Positions 22,521 to 35,182 of a stretch of 64,000 bases of DNA are shown piece by piece (the stretch's first letter is position 1; the number at the start of each line of letters is the position of its first letter). The notes beneath the pieces were generated by a model, which searched no databases, was not told where the DNA came from, and saw only the letters and a list, made by a program, of their open reading frames with translations. The stretch covers positions 54,630,803 to 54,694,802 of the forward strand of contig OY997588.1 of assembly GCA_963921825.1 (NCBI GenBank), given 5' to 3'. The DNA comes from Erodium maritimum. Lineage: Eukaryota > Streptophyta > Magnoliopsida > Geraniales > Geraniaceae. The translations under genes were made by a program, and so were the position numbers.

Positions 22521-25500
22521 GGATCATCTCATGGAATGTGAGGGGTGTTTCCTCAAGGCAGAAGAGGAGAGCTTTGAGAAACTTGTGTACCAAACTTCGG
22601 CTTCAATGGTTTTGATTCAAGAGTCTAAATTAACAGAGTTACCTCATTTTTTTCTAAATAGTTGTGGCTTCAGTCAGAGTTGGGAAGCAATAATGGCTCC
22701 TTCTAATGGAGCTTCTGGGGGTATCATCACAGTTTGGAATATGGAAGTGGAAGAAGTTGAGTTCAGATTGTAAGGAGAGGGTGATTTATTGGTCTGGTAA
22801 GCATATAAGCACAGATTTAAACATAACTGTTGCAAATGTATATGCTCCTTGTTTTGTTCCTGATAGGGCTGCACTTTGGTTGGAGATTGAACAACAAATC
22901 AGTACTTATATTTCTGAATTCTTGGTGGCTGGGGACTTTAATGCTGTATTAGATCCTGTGGAAAAAAGTGGCTCTTCTCCCTCAAACACAAGCATTTCAG
23001 ATTTCAGATCACTACTGGATAATGTGGGGCTAGTTGATCTGCACTTGGTTGGGGGTAAATACACCTGGTTTGGGACAAGATCAAGAGCTTCTAGACTGGA
23101 TAGGTTTTTGGTTTCTCCACAGCTACTTACTACTTTCAACAATTTATCTCAGACTTGTCATAATAGGGGCATTTCAGATCATAAGCCCATTTTATTGGCT
23201 AATCCTGTGTTGGATTGGGGCCCTAGACCTTTTAAATTTATCAATGCTTGGACTGAGCATCCTAAATTTGCCAAAGACACTGAGGTCTTCTGGAGATCAA
23301 TACAAGTTCTTGGCTCACCTGCTTATGTATTATGGTTCAAACTTAAGGCTTTGAAGGGATTTCTGAGGGAATGGAATATTCATACTTTTGGTTGGTTGGA
23401 AGTGGATATAGATTTGTTATCTGGGGAGATCAGTGAATTTGATTCCCAAGTGGAGAGTAGGGATCTGACAAATGCTGAATGTTCTTAGAGAGCTCTCCTG
23501 TGTCCTAAATTGATTCAGAAATTGAAGTTACAATCCAAGCTTTGGTGTCAGAAGGCTAGGCACAAATGGATTAAAGATGGGGATATATGTTCAAATTTTT
23601 TTCACTCGGTGGCTAATGTTAATCAGGCCAGACAAAAAATCTCACAAGTATTGGAAAATGGTGTTTCTTTCTCTACTCCAACTGAGATAAAGGAGGTGGC
23701 CAAAACACATTTTGCCAAAAGGTTTACAGTGGAATTGGAAATAAGCATTGATATCTCTTCCGTACCTTTCAAAACTATTACTTCTCTACAAGCTGAGGGG
23801 TTGGAAACAATTTTTTCAGAACAGGAGATCTTTTTGGCAATTATGGCTTGCAATGGTGATAAATCCCCTGGTCCAGATGGATTTACCATGAAATTCTTTC
23901 AGGTGTCTTGGGAATTTGTAAAGGAAGATATCATGAATTTTGTCCATTATTTTCATGGGGGAGGCTTTTTGGGGAAGGGGATCAACTCTTCATTTATCAC
24001 CCTCATCCCCAAATGTTTAGCTCCATCTGGTTTTGAGGACTATAGACCTATTGGTCTGATAACTAGCTCTTACAAAATACTCTCCAAGGTGTTGGCTCAA
24101 AGATTAAAGGTTGTGATAAATATTCTTGTTAGTGATGTGCAGACTGGTTTTATTGGAGGGAGGCAGATATTAGATGGAGTATTGATTGCTACTGAACTCA
24201 TTCATTCTATCAAGCAATCTGGACAAGAAGTAATATTGTTTAAGCTTGACTTTGAGAAAGCTTATGATCATATACACTGGAAGGCATTATTGAATGTTCT
24301 CAAGGCTATGGGGTTTGGAGAAAAATGGCTTGCTTGGATGGCTGAATGTATAAAGGCTTGGTCTTCAATTCTGATCAATGGCTCCCCCTCACTTGATTTT
24401 CCTTTATTCAGAGGTTTAAGACAAGGATGCTCATTGTCACCTCTCTTATTTGCTTTGGTGGCTGAAACACTTCACCTGTTAATGCTCCAAGGGACTAATG
24501 TTGGGCTATTTAGGGGGGTTCAATGCAGTGACTTGGGTCCAGGAATTTCACACCTGCAATTTGCAGATGATACCTTACTATTTATCCAAGCTGGGAGACA
24601 AGAATTGATAAATTTGAAGCACACTATTAATGTTTTACAAAGGGCAACAAGGCTGAAGATAAATCTGAACAAGTCCAAGGTTATACTATTAAACCCCTCT
24701 TCCTTGAATATATCTGAAGTAACTGAGATTTTAGGGTGCTCATCTACTTTCCTCCCCATTGATTATTTGGGGTTCCAATTGGGGGCCAATCCCAGGAAGA
24801 AAAAAACTTGGGAACCAGTTGTGAATAAGTTCAAGAAAAAACTTAGATTATGGCAAGCAAAATCAAAGTCATTTGGGGGCAGAATTACACTCATCAACTC
24901 AACACTTGGGGCATTGCCTTTATTTTATATGTCATTATATAAGGCCCCAAAAGGAGTCATTTTGGAGATGGAAAGATGGCAAAGAAGATTTCTTTGGAGT
25001 GGTAGCTTGTCAAGAAAGGTATTACACAAGGTCTGTTGGGACTCAGTGTGCAGACCAAAAAAGGTTGGGGGTTTGGGAATTAAAAGGTTACAAACCATGA
25101 ACTTGGCACTTCTAGCAAAATGGTGGTGGAGGTTTGCTTTAGAAAAAGATTCACTTTGGAAGCAACTACTGTGTGCTAAATATGGTTGGGATCCATCTTC
25201 ATGGGATTTATCAAAGTTTACACTACATGATGGTCATAGTTTCCTTAGACATATAAAGTCCTTACTCTCTATTCCTCAGTTTGCTACTGCATTTGGAGCT
25301 ACTGGTCTGAGTTAGGAAGTTAACTCAGGTAATTCAGTTTTCTTTTGGGAGGACTTGTGGATCTTTGAGGTTCCTCTTAAGACCTTATTTCAAAGAATGT
25401 ATCATCTTAGCAATCAGAAGAAGGCACTCATATCTAACTGTTGGTCAAATGGAGTTTGGGTTTTATACTTCAGAAGAGATCTGAGGGGCTGGGAATGGGA

Positions 25501-26101
25501 TCAATTCCATCTACTTTGCCAACTCATCAATACAAAGGAGTCCCTCAATGACAGAGAAGATGTTGTTACTTGGGGAGCTGATAAAAAGGGCTTCTCTGTC
25601 AGAAAAATGTATCAATTTTTAGATAAGCAACATGATCTGACTTTGAATTGGCCAAGGTTACTCTGGACTCCCATATTACCTCCTAAAGTGGCTGCATTCT
25701 CTTGGCTGGTCTGCATGCAGGAAGTACCTACTAAATGCTTTCTAGGGTCAAGGGGTATTTTTTCTGAGAACATTTGGTGTGTATACTGTCAAGAGCATCC
25801 TGAAGAAGTGGATCATCTTTCTTTGGGGTGCAATTATGCTGGAGCTATTTGGAATTCAATTCTTAACTGGTGGAACATATTGGCTGTGATGCCTGACACT
25901 ATCAAGGATTGGATATGTGCTTGGAAGAATTTGGGACCTCAAAAGAAAAAGACTCACTAGAAATGGTTATATGCTATTGTTATTTGGAGAATCTGGCTGA
26001 GTAGAAACAAAGTCATCTTCAACAGAATTTTGGATCATCCTGATATTATTGCGCAATTAATCCAACATGATGCTTATCAACAGCAAATCCTTCGTATCTA
26101 A
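22517..26101 (+). pseudogene. L1 ORF2 (endonuclease-reverse transcriptase), disabled
   Basis: ATG at 22517 (MRIISWNVRG) opens an AP-like endonuclease with GDFNAV, SRLDRF and SDHKPI motifs. Two frameshifts occur (near 22610 and 22760) and a TAG lies at 23487-23489. The reverse transcriptase block 23510-25315 is intact for 601 codons, with SPGPDGFT, FEKAYD, GLRQGC and FADD motifs. TAG at 25313-25315 replaces a Trp codon. The C-terminal zf-RVT region (Cys-X2-Cys-X9-His-X5-Cys, near 25775) follows, with another TAG at 25958-25960. The reading frame ends TAA 26099-26101. Family knowledge: the endonuclease nicks the target and the RT performs target-primed reverse transcription. Confidence 0.92.
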
Positions 26102-26855
26102 GGGGGTTACACTTGTCTTGTATTTTGAGAGGGGGTAGAATTGTATCATTTTGTTAAACTTATTGGTTTGGTGGACTGAGGTGTGGGGGTAGAACAACAT
26201 TTTAGGTGAGAGGTTTGTTTTGTTGTATTTTGCTTTTGGTTTGTTCTTTAAGTTTTGTTTTGGAGCAGACCACTGGTAGTTTGGACAAGAAGGCTCTACG
26301 GTTGCAGGGGAGGTCTTTGTAGCTGATATTGAGTTTGGAGCAGATCCTGGTTAGTTTGGACATCAAAGACTCTACAACTGTAGGGGAGGTCTTTGAAGCT
26401 GGTAACACTATGGCTTGAATCATTCACTGTTGCACAAGGGGGGAGGCACTTTTTTCTGCATATGTTGCTGAATAATTCATCTTCTGGTGGGTTTTATGCT
26501 GGTTGGGGATGTGGTTGGGTTTGGCTAATAGGGTTGCTTCTAAATGATGCAGCACTAAGAGGCAAAGGGTTGGAACAATAGTGTGTTTTTTTGGGTAGTT
26601 TAATGAAATGGTTAAGTGTGTCGCAAGCATAGCCGTTGGGGTTTTTTTGTTTTAATTTTTGAATCTGCTTTACTTCAGCCGCAAGTTTTACTGTTTAATA
26701 CCTGCAAGTTTGTTATGTAGTTTCAAACTTTGGGTTGTTTGGTTCGTTTAGAAATCGAACTACTTGTATTGCGAGGGTTTATCCCTTTTCCAAGTTTTTG
26801 ATTCGAAAACTTGGTTTATAAAATTTCAAAAACATTGCTGATCAAAAAAAAAAAA
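26102..26855 (+). other. 3' UTR and poly(A) of plus-strand L1
   Basis: G/T-rich untranslated region. Near its end is a perfect 9-bp stem (CCAAGTTTT 26790-26798, AAAACTTGG 26806-26814) with a 7-nt loop, then GCTGATC and the A tail. Confidence 0.8.
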
Positions 26856-27439
26856 CTGCAAAAATAAATGGCCAATTTATCAACAAAGCAAAGAAATGCC
26901 AAAAATTTCTCAACAACCCAACACAAAACATTATACCCCTAAAACCAATCAGGATCCTTGATTAATATCATCTACTAAACACTAAGTTACATGCTAATTT
27001 GGTTTATATATCTTGTGTATAGCACCACATTGTATATCTTTCAAAAGATATTTGATTGCATTCAAATATAAACTACCCACCTTACTCATCAACTGATGAC
27101 AATTCAACATTATATGCCACTGCCACTTGAGGTCGAGTCAAATTTGATTATTGTTAGACGCAAGGCACATACTGGGTGAACACGCAAATTCAATCAAGCA
27201 TCAGTTAAACCATCCAAACATAAATAATATGAACAGGAATAAATCATGCCTTATGAACAAACCTTTGTTACCATCTGCTTCTGCGTCAGCATTTAAGATA
27301 CATCCACCTAAAGTAAAATGTGTTTAGGTAATTGCCTGCCTTACCCATTGCTTAAATTTGGGGCGCAAAATTCGACAATGATAGTTTTGAAAAGAGACCA
27401 ATGCGGAAAGTTGCAGTGATAATCAAAATATATTTAACA
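26856..27439. other. Target duplicate (26856-26870) and intron-like DNA
   Basis: After the right target duplicate the sequence is AT-rich without long frames, apart from the probable mini-exon at 27263-27307 on the minus strand. Confidence 0.4.
27263..27307 (-). CDS. Probable 45-nt mini-exon of the host gene (may be untranslated)
   Basis: On the minus strand TTTACTTTAG is followed by 45 nt and then a GTTTGT donor. In the phase that joins to exon 19462-19566 it would read GCILNADAEADGNK; if translation starts at the ATG of that exon, this is 5' UTR. The support is splice signals and phase only. Confidence 0.3.
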
Positions 27440-27455
27440 ACAAAAGATTAACCTT
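27440..27455. repeat. Target-site duplicate, left, of L1 27456-34304
   Basis: ACAAAAGATTAACCTT (16 bp) is repeated exactly at 34305-34320. Confidence 0.95.
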
Positions 27456-28328
27456 TTTTTTTTATCATCAATTTTTTGTTTATATAGAAACCTTGTTTTC
27501 GAAATAGAAAACAAAGCCAAGGGAACTAGCCCTCAAGTAGTTACAACCAAGTTCTAACCGAAGTTTCTTGCAACCCAAGGCACCCAACCGTCATTAACTA
27601 ACTTCCCCCCAAGAGAAAGCTTTCTTGCAACCCAAGGGATCCAACATTTCTAATGAACCCCATAACTAATTTTCCAATGACTAGAAGTAATGTATTTCCA
27701 AAACCCCAAAGACCAGTACCAAGTGAACACAAATTGACCCCAAAACCCATCTACACCTCTTTTCCCAAGGTGTAGAACTAATGAAAATACAAAGCCCCAA
27801 ATGAGTGCCAAGTTAACAAGTTTATGTTCCTAAAACCCAGCAGCACCTTATGTCCCCAACACCCCAGCTGCACAGCACATTTCTGCAGCACCACTACCAG
27901 TAGCAACAAAAAGGGCCAAAGTAGGAATACTGTCCCCAAATTTCCACCACCACTGCCCAGAACCAATTGATAAGTGTCTCATCTTCCAGAAGAAGAAGCC
28001 ACAGATTTTCCTTAGGCATAAAATCTTCCCAAATCAGAGCAAGTCAGTAAAACCTGCAATGCAAGTTACTGAGGGTTGACCTGAACAAAAATATTAAGGG
28101 AAGAGTTAAAACCAGTCAAAGCAACAACACTCTCAACCTAAAATTTTTTTACCCCCACACAACAAAGTTGAAAGGTCCTAAACTATGGACTACCCCCACA
28201 CCAGCAGTATCACAAAGAAATGATCAAAAGTAAACCTTACCCCCCTCACCACAGTACCCATCCCAGCCCCTAACCCTCCCCAAAACCCCCAAAATTTAAA
28301 TGGTAACACATAGTGGCTCAAGCAAACA

Positions 28329-31300
28329 CTATGACAACAAGTGAGTCCTAATTTTCTTGAAGTTGCAAGAGGAGGGGGAATTAATCCAGTTAAGGACAGT
28401 GAAGGAGTTATGCTTATTAAATTTGGCCCACAGCAGCTGAAAGGAATAGCTTTGAATGTTCTGAAATACTGTGTCAGGGCTATCATACACCTCATTGAAG
28501 ATCACTTTGTTTCTAGCCAACCAGATCATCCAAATGGTTATGGAAGCCAGAAAAGACCAATGTCTGGACTTGTTCTGAAGATCATTCCAAGAGATAAACC
28601 ATTGTTGAATTTGTTCAGGAGGAACAGTATAAATGGACCACCATTGCAGAATTTTGAACCATACTGTCCAAGAGAATTTGCAAGACAAGAAAAGATGGTC
28701 TTGATCTTCAGGTTCAACATTGCATAAAGGACACCAAATGGTACCTGAATATAGGCCTCTAGTCAGCAGATAGCATCTGGTAGGAATGGCCTGCATACAC
28801 AAAAGCCAAACAAATGCTGCAATTTTGGGGGGAAGGATTGGTGCCCAAAGTAAGGCAGGCCAATCCAGTTGAAGATTGCCTTGATTGTCCAGGGCTTTAT
28901 ACATCATTTGAACAGAGAAACCCCTATGATCATGGATCCAAGAGACCTTATCTTGCCCTGAAGTGAGCTGTTGTAAATTAAGGTCATCAGCCAAAAGATA
29001 GAATTCTCCAATCTCCCATCCTCTAAGATCTCTTCTAAAGAGTAGGATCCAGTCACCATCAACCCAAAAATGAGAGATAGTCAATCTCTTTTGTGTACTG
29101 AGGTGGAAGAGTCTTTGGTATTTAAATTTTAAGGCCATGTTAGTAAGCCAAATATCCTCCCAAAAATGGACTGTATTACCAGATTTAACTTCCCAAGTGA
29201 GGCCCACAGCACCAAAAGCTTCAGCAAATGCAGGATAGCTAAGGAGGGACTCAATATGACTAATGAATGATTGTCCATTGTGTAGCATGAAACTGGATAA
29301 ATCCCAACTAGACAAATCCCACCCATATTTGGCACAAAGGAGCTGCTTCCATAGTGAATCTGTTTCAAGTGCAAATCTCCACCACCACCTTGCTAGTAGT
29401 GCTTTGTTCATTATGTGTAGATTCTTGATGCCAAGACCTCCAACATTCTTAGGCCTGCAAATCAGATTCCACCTAACTTTGTGCAGCACTTTCTTAGTGA
29501 CAGTCCCATTCCAGAGAAACCTTCTCTGCCACTTATCCATCTCATTGATCACACCTATGGGAGCTTTAAACAAGGACATGTAATACAGAGGTAAGAAGCT
29601 TAAAGAAGACTTGATCAAGGTGATCCTACCCCCAAAAGATCTGTGTTTGGCTTGCCACAGATTAAGCTTCTGCTTGAATTTTTTGATAACTGGTTCCCAA
29701 GCTTTCTTTCTTCTGGGATTAAACCCCAGTTGAAAACATAAATAATCAAAAGGGAGCTCCATGGTAGAGTAACCCAAGATAGCAGAAACCTCTTCATAAG
29801 TGACTGAGGAAGCATTTAATACCAGAACCTTAGTTTTTTGGAAATTAATTCTGAGACTTGTGGCTTGTTGGAAACAATTCAGAGTATGTTTGAGATGTAT
29901 AACCTGTTGAAGCCCAGCTTTGATGAAGATGAGTGTATCATCTGCAAATTGCAGGTGTGAAATGAAAGGCCCTTGCTGATTAACTTGAACCCCAGAAAAC
30001 ATGTTGTTTGCAGTAGCCTTGGAAATTAGTTGATGAAGACATTTAGCCATGAGAGCAAAAAGAAGAGGAGACAATGAGCACCCTTGTCTGAGGCCTCTCA
30101 GTAAAGGGAAATCTCCAGATGGAGCACCATTGATTAAAATAGATGAGTGAGCCTTAATGCATTCAGCAATCCATGAAACCCATTTTTGTCCAAAACCCAA
30201 TTTCTGCAGTAAAGTAAGAAGTGCTCCCCAATGAACATGATCATAGGCCTTTTCAAAATCCACCTTGAACACAATTACCTCTTGTTTATCAGCTTTGATT
30301 GAGTGCATGAGTTATGAGGCAATGAGAATGCCATCAAGTATCTGTCTGCCAGCTATAAAACCAGTTTGGATATCATGAACCAAATAATTCATCACAAGTT
30401 TGAGTCTTGCAGCTAAGACTTTAGAGATTATCTTGTATGAACTAGTGATGAGACTAATTGGTCTATATTCATCAAAAGTTGAAGGACTGGTCACCTTGGG
30501 AATTAATGCAATAAAGGAAGAATTGATCCCCTTCCCTAAATTTCCTCCACAGTGGAAATAATTCATGAAACCCATGATGTCCTCTTTTATAAAAATCCAA
30601 CAAGACTGATAAAACTTCATAGTAAAGCCATCTGGACCAGGAGATTTATCTCCATTGCAAGATTTGATGGCCTTAAAAACTCCCTCTTCTATGAATATCA
30701 GCTCTAAATTCTGTGCTTGAACAATAGACAGCTTATTAAAAGGGAGAGAGGTTAGATCAACACTCACCATTAAATCATCTCTGAACCTGTTGGAAAAATG
30801 TTCCCTGGCAATCAATTTAATCTCAGCTGGGGTGGACCAGGTTATACCATTCTCAGTGATCTGTGAAATATGTTTCTTGGAGTGATTGAAGTTAGCAACA
30901 ATGTGAAAGAATTTTGTGCACCTATCACCCTCTTTATTCCACTGAAGCCTTGCCTTTTGACACCATAATTTAGCCTGTAACTTAAGCTTTTGTATCAATT
31001 GTGCACCTAGAAAAGCCCTCAAGATCACCTATGTGGAAAAAAGAGGCCTGCTCTCAATCAAAGTGTCCAGGGAGTTTATCTCCACCCTGAGTTTATCAAT
31101 CTCATCTTCTAGCCAACCAAACTTGGTGATATTCCAGTTCCTGAGAAAGCCCTTCAAAGCCTTAAGTTTAAACCAAAGTTTATAGGCAGGTGAGCCATTG
31201 GCTGATAGAGAAACCCAAATTTTTTTGACATCAGTAAGAAAATCAGCATGGTTGATCCAGGCATTAATAAACTTAAATGGCCTAGGACCCCAGTCAAGGC

Positions 31301-31994
31301 ATGGATCAGCAAGGAGTATAGGCCTATGATCAGATAAACATCTCTTTAAACGAGTCTGAGTGAGGTTGTTGATAGCTGAGAGAAGTGTGGGTGTGATGAG
31401 AAACCTGTCTAAACGAGATGCCATGGATCCATGACCAAACCATGTGTAGTTCCCTCCAGCCATTTGCAAATCAATAACCCCCAAGTCTAACAAGAAATTA
31501 TTGAAGTCCTTAGAGCTGTTTATAGGACAAAATGAACCAGTGTTCTCAGATTGATCAATAATGGCATTGAAATCCCCAACCACAATGAAGTCTTCTAGAT
31601 AGGCACTGGTCTTAGAGCCAACGTCAAACCACAACGCAGCCCTCTTAGCAATGTCACAAGGGGCATAAACATTGATGATAGTTAGATCAAGTTGAGTAGG
31701 AAGATAAGTGCCAGTCCAATAAATTGCATGTTCATCAATAAAAGTGTCCAAAACCTCAAAAACCAAGGTGTTCCATATTGTAATGATTCCTCCAGAAGTG
31801 CCAGAGGACGGAAGGAAAATGGCCTCCCAACTTTGAGTGAACCCACATGTAGATACGAAGTGTATTGGTAACTTATTCAACTTGGATTCTTGTATTAGAA
31901 CCATGTCCAGGTGTTGCTTGCAGCACACGTTACGCAGAGCTCTCTTCTTTTGCCTGGATGAGAGCCCTCTGATGTTCCATGAGACAATCCTCAT
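28329..31994 (-). pseudogene. L1 ORF2 (endonuclease-reverse transcriptase), two nonsense codons
   Basis: ATG at 31994-31992 (MRIVSWNIRG). Endonuclease motifs: IQESKL, VGDFNAI, SRLDRFL and SDHRPI, all present. TAG at 31031-31029 and TAA at 30314-30312 (a Glu codon in the related copy) are the only breaks I can see, both in frame. Reverse transcriptase has SPGPDGFT, FEKAYDHV, LRGLRQGC and FADD. The zf-RVT domain near 28700 (CPLCNVEPEDQDHLFLSC) is intact. The C-terminus ends at 28329. By composition and integrity this is the least decayed L1 in the window. Confidence 0.93.
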
Positions 31995-34053
31995 GGTGAG
32001 GAGAGTCTCTGAGTAGGAATGGAGAGAAGTCTATCCTCCATATCCTCTAGATCACAAAACTCATCTTCTGAGTTGGTCTCCAAATCAACAGTAGGGTTGA
32101 TCTCATTCTCTAGATTCTCGAACTACTCCACTATCTGATCTTCAGATAAATAACCCGTTAGACCCAAGGCCTTACAGTAATCCCAAGCCCCTACTCCTCC
32201 TTGTTTAAAACACTGAGAGTTCTTTGTCGACTTTCCAGCATAAGAGGTGGCCTTGACAATTGGGGTGAGGGTTTTCTTCTTGGACCTTGTGTTATAAGCC
32301 ACCACTGAAGTAATCTCCTTCCTCTTAATAATTTTATTGCCCAAACCTTTAACTAACGGGGTACTAATGTTGGAATTAACAGATAAATTCGAAATAATCC
32401 TTCCCTCCAATTCCAAATTTTCAAAATTTGGTGTCAGGTCTTGTGGCCCAAACCTGAAACAGTTGAAGGAATGTCCCTCTCCACATTAATGCTCCCTCTT
32501 TCCAATGTTACCAACTGTCTACACTGACCTTGCCCCATCCCATCCTCCCTTGGTTCTGCATAATTAGTTAGAACTGTAGTAACCGGAACAGTGAGGAGTG
32601 AAACAGTATTCTCTTCTCCAAAAGTGTCTGCTGCTATCAACACATCTTTGAAAGTTGCCGGAGCTATTAATAAGGGATTCACATCCATTGTTTGACCATC
32701 TTCCACCACCAGAGTGTTGTTTGTATCAACAATGTCCAGAGAAGTAAGGTTATTGACCTCACTATCAAATGGTACACCAATAAGGTTTTTTTGTGCTTCA
32801 GCAATTAATGGAGGAAAAACCTTGTCAGAAAATGATAAATTCCTCGGACGAAAGTCAGTTTCCCCATTAGGACTGACCTCAACTTCATTAATGGTGTCTT
32901 CTCTTCCTTGATCTTTGTCAGTTTCCTCAGAAGGAGAGATCTCAAATTCAGTCGAAACATCTTCATCTTCAGAGGAAGAGAGTTCCTCAGCTAGAATCCT
33001 TCTCACTCCCATCTTACTTCTCTGAGGAACCACTGAAATGTTAACCGAGTAAGTCAATAACTTACATTCATCTCCTTCCAATTCCAAGACCGAATCTTTG
33101 TACACTTTCAAATAGTCCTGAGCATGTATGAGAACATAGGCTGCTTCTAGATCTTCTCCCAACAACGATACAGGGTGTGTGCAGACATAGGTATCCAGAT
33201 CAGATGTAATGTCTTGAAACGTTTTTTCACACCAAGCCAAAATTGGTGTTCCAAAAATAGCAACCCAACTAAATCTTCCTCCCTCCCTACATAAATGATT
33301 CTTGTCTTTGATTAAAGTCATCCAAGGCCTAAGCCACTCTGTATCCTCCTTCAGTGCTTGAGTTTGTAATTCTAAATCTTCAAAGTAAATCAGAACAACC
33401 CTATTGCCAAGAGCTTTAATTGAAATCTGACCACCTCTTACAGATTCAAAATGGTGCTTGATGACTGAGATCGCATAGTCCTTGTGAAGGAGTGCCAAAA
33501 GTCCTTTGTTGATCCAGTCTCTATGTTCTTCAACCACAGTGCCTATTACCACACTCTTGTTCATAGAAACTGTCTCAGGATTCCTGTCCTTTCGATTGTC
33601 CAAGTCCTTCCTTCTCCAGTAGGATTGGTTGGATCGCCCCGTAGTGTCCACAGTCCTCCTCCAAGCTTCAGATACAAAAAGTTTGTACCCTTTCAAATAG
33701 TAGCCATTGAAAATTTGGATACTCTTCATTAGACTGTCCTTGGTTTTGAACGAGATGAAGCCGAACCATCTGCCTCTAGTGTTGGGTTTGTTGGGTGACT
33801 CAGCCAGTGTAATCTCTCCACACTCCAAGAAGAGATTTTGGAGCCAATGTGAGGAAGTAGAAGGAGGTAAGTTATAGATAAACGCTCTAAACTCTCCTCT
33901 GTTTTGTTGTCCCACATCCTGTGTAAGTCCATGAGGTGAAGGATCCGGAACAATGGGCGAGGGTCTGCCTTGATCAAGGGTATGGTGTTGTGTTCCTACC
34001 CTTTGAAGGTTTTCGAACCCCGGGGGAGGTCCGACGTTGGATGATGTGCTCAT
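31991..34053 (-). pseudogene. L1 ORF1 (RRM-like), one frameshift and one stop
   Basis: I chose the ATG at 34053-34051 (MSTSSNVGPPPGFE) over an upstream non-ATG extension because the GPPPGF start is shared with the other two L1 copies. The RRM-like region has FRAFIYNLPP and RWFGFISF. The central domain includes YVCTHPVSL, also present in the 20551 ORF1. An acidic Glu/Ser-rich stretch follows. The frame shifts near 32430, then YNTRSK and GAWDYCKALGL continue, and an in-frame TAG occurs at 32122-32120. The terminal stop TGA (31993-31991) overlaps the ORF2 start by four bases. Confidence 0.9.
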
Positions 34054-34320
34054 GAAAAGAGAGTTCAAAGAAAGATGAAGAGTAATCAGAAAAAGGTAAA
34101 GAGGAAGAAATGTTACGAGTAGAGGTCCACAATCACGATGGCCCAACGATCAATAGTATGATCGTCATGGACACAACATCGCAGAAGTGATGAACTGATG
34201 AGGAAACGGAACAGTAGTAGCTTCAAATCTTCAACTGAAGTTTCAAATCTTCATAGCAGGTACTGTAGCCGCAACAGTAACTAGAGAGCGAAGCGTGTGG
34301 TCGTACAAAAGATTAACCTT

Positions 34321-35182
34321 AACAACAAACAATGAAAGAAGTTTTGCAATTAGCTCAACAGGAAAGTATGTTGGACACTTTGATTGTCCAACATTAACAC
34401 ATATCATATCAGGACCATATATTCAGACCAAAGCCACCTTATAAATGAATTACAGAGCACTAACATCTCTACCTTATGTTTTATTAATGCTTAGTCGTAG
34501 CAAATGTGGCCAAATAACCATATTTTATAATAAAATTAAAAAAAAACTTCAAAGAATGAACTCTCATTACTGGTGAGACACAAATGCTTTTAAAGGCTCC
34601 AAAAATGATAGTAACACCACCAACCTGGAATAATTTATATATGGTTGAGAAAATACAAATATAGGACAAAATACGAAACTAAATGTTGTCCAATAGCCGA
34701 TGGGGCAAGGTGAAGGAACGGAAAGACTCGAATCATATGTGAATTTTCAAGCAACGTCCACTAAATCATTTAAGCCAACACGTGGTATATAAAAAGCCAA
34801 CTGAACTTAGCACCTAACCCACCTCAAGATATAGCCATGGCAATAGGAGTTCCAAGTTAATGAGTAAAGCCTCATTGTAAAATGCTCCAAGAGATTCCAC
34901 CAATGCACAACTGATCTAGCACCCAAAATCAAACATTACACACGAATGCTCAGATTAGAATAAATCAATACACGCCAAACAACTGAAGAGGCACACAACG
35001 CTCACTATCAACACAATTACTCTGTCAGTATTAAGATTCAAAATAAACATATATATTTTTCATGCACATGCTTCGAATCTGAGCAAATTGAGCACAATTA
35101 CAGGTGAACAAACGGAAACCAAATCCCCAGATTATAATATGCAGACGGGGGAAAAGGGGAGTAACCAATGATACAAAAATAC
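34321..35182. other. Intron-like AT-rich DNA
   Basis: No convincing coding region. It is bounded by the right target duplicate of the minus-strand L1 (34305-34320) and a splice-donor-like GTATTT at 35182 on the minus strand. Confidence 0.4.

Larger units (their letters stand above)
20205..26855 (+). mobile_element. Full-length L1 LINE (plus strand) with target duplication
   Basis: About 6.65 kb in length: 5' UTR (20205-20550), ORF1 (20551-22520), ORF2 (22517-26101), and a 3' UTR ending in a hairpin and GCTGATC plus A(12). A 15-bp target duplication flanks it with one mismatch. It is autonomous in design but has several stops and frameshifts in both ORFs. It is oriented opposite to the probable host gene and lies in its second intron. 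Confidence 0.92.
27456..34304 (-). mobile_element. Full-length L1 LINE (minus strand) with 16-bp target duplication
   Basis: The plus strand shows the poly(T) complement of the A tail at 27456, then the 3' UTR, ORF2 (28329-31994), ORF1 (31991-34053) and 5' UTR to 34304. The 16-bp exact duplicate ACAAAAGATTAACCTT flanks it. It carries few disabling changes: one frameshift and one stop in ORF1, two stops in ORF2. It lies in the same orientation as the probable host gene, in its first intron. It is the same superfamily as, but clearly divergent from, the L1 at 20205-26855 (different 5' UTR and 3' end subtype). Confidence 0.95.

Noticed and set aside
28190-28495. Minus-strand 101-codon ORF at the L1 3' end
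   Set aside because: Alternative frame overlapping the real ORF2 C-terminus and 3' UTR.
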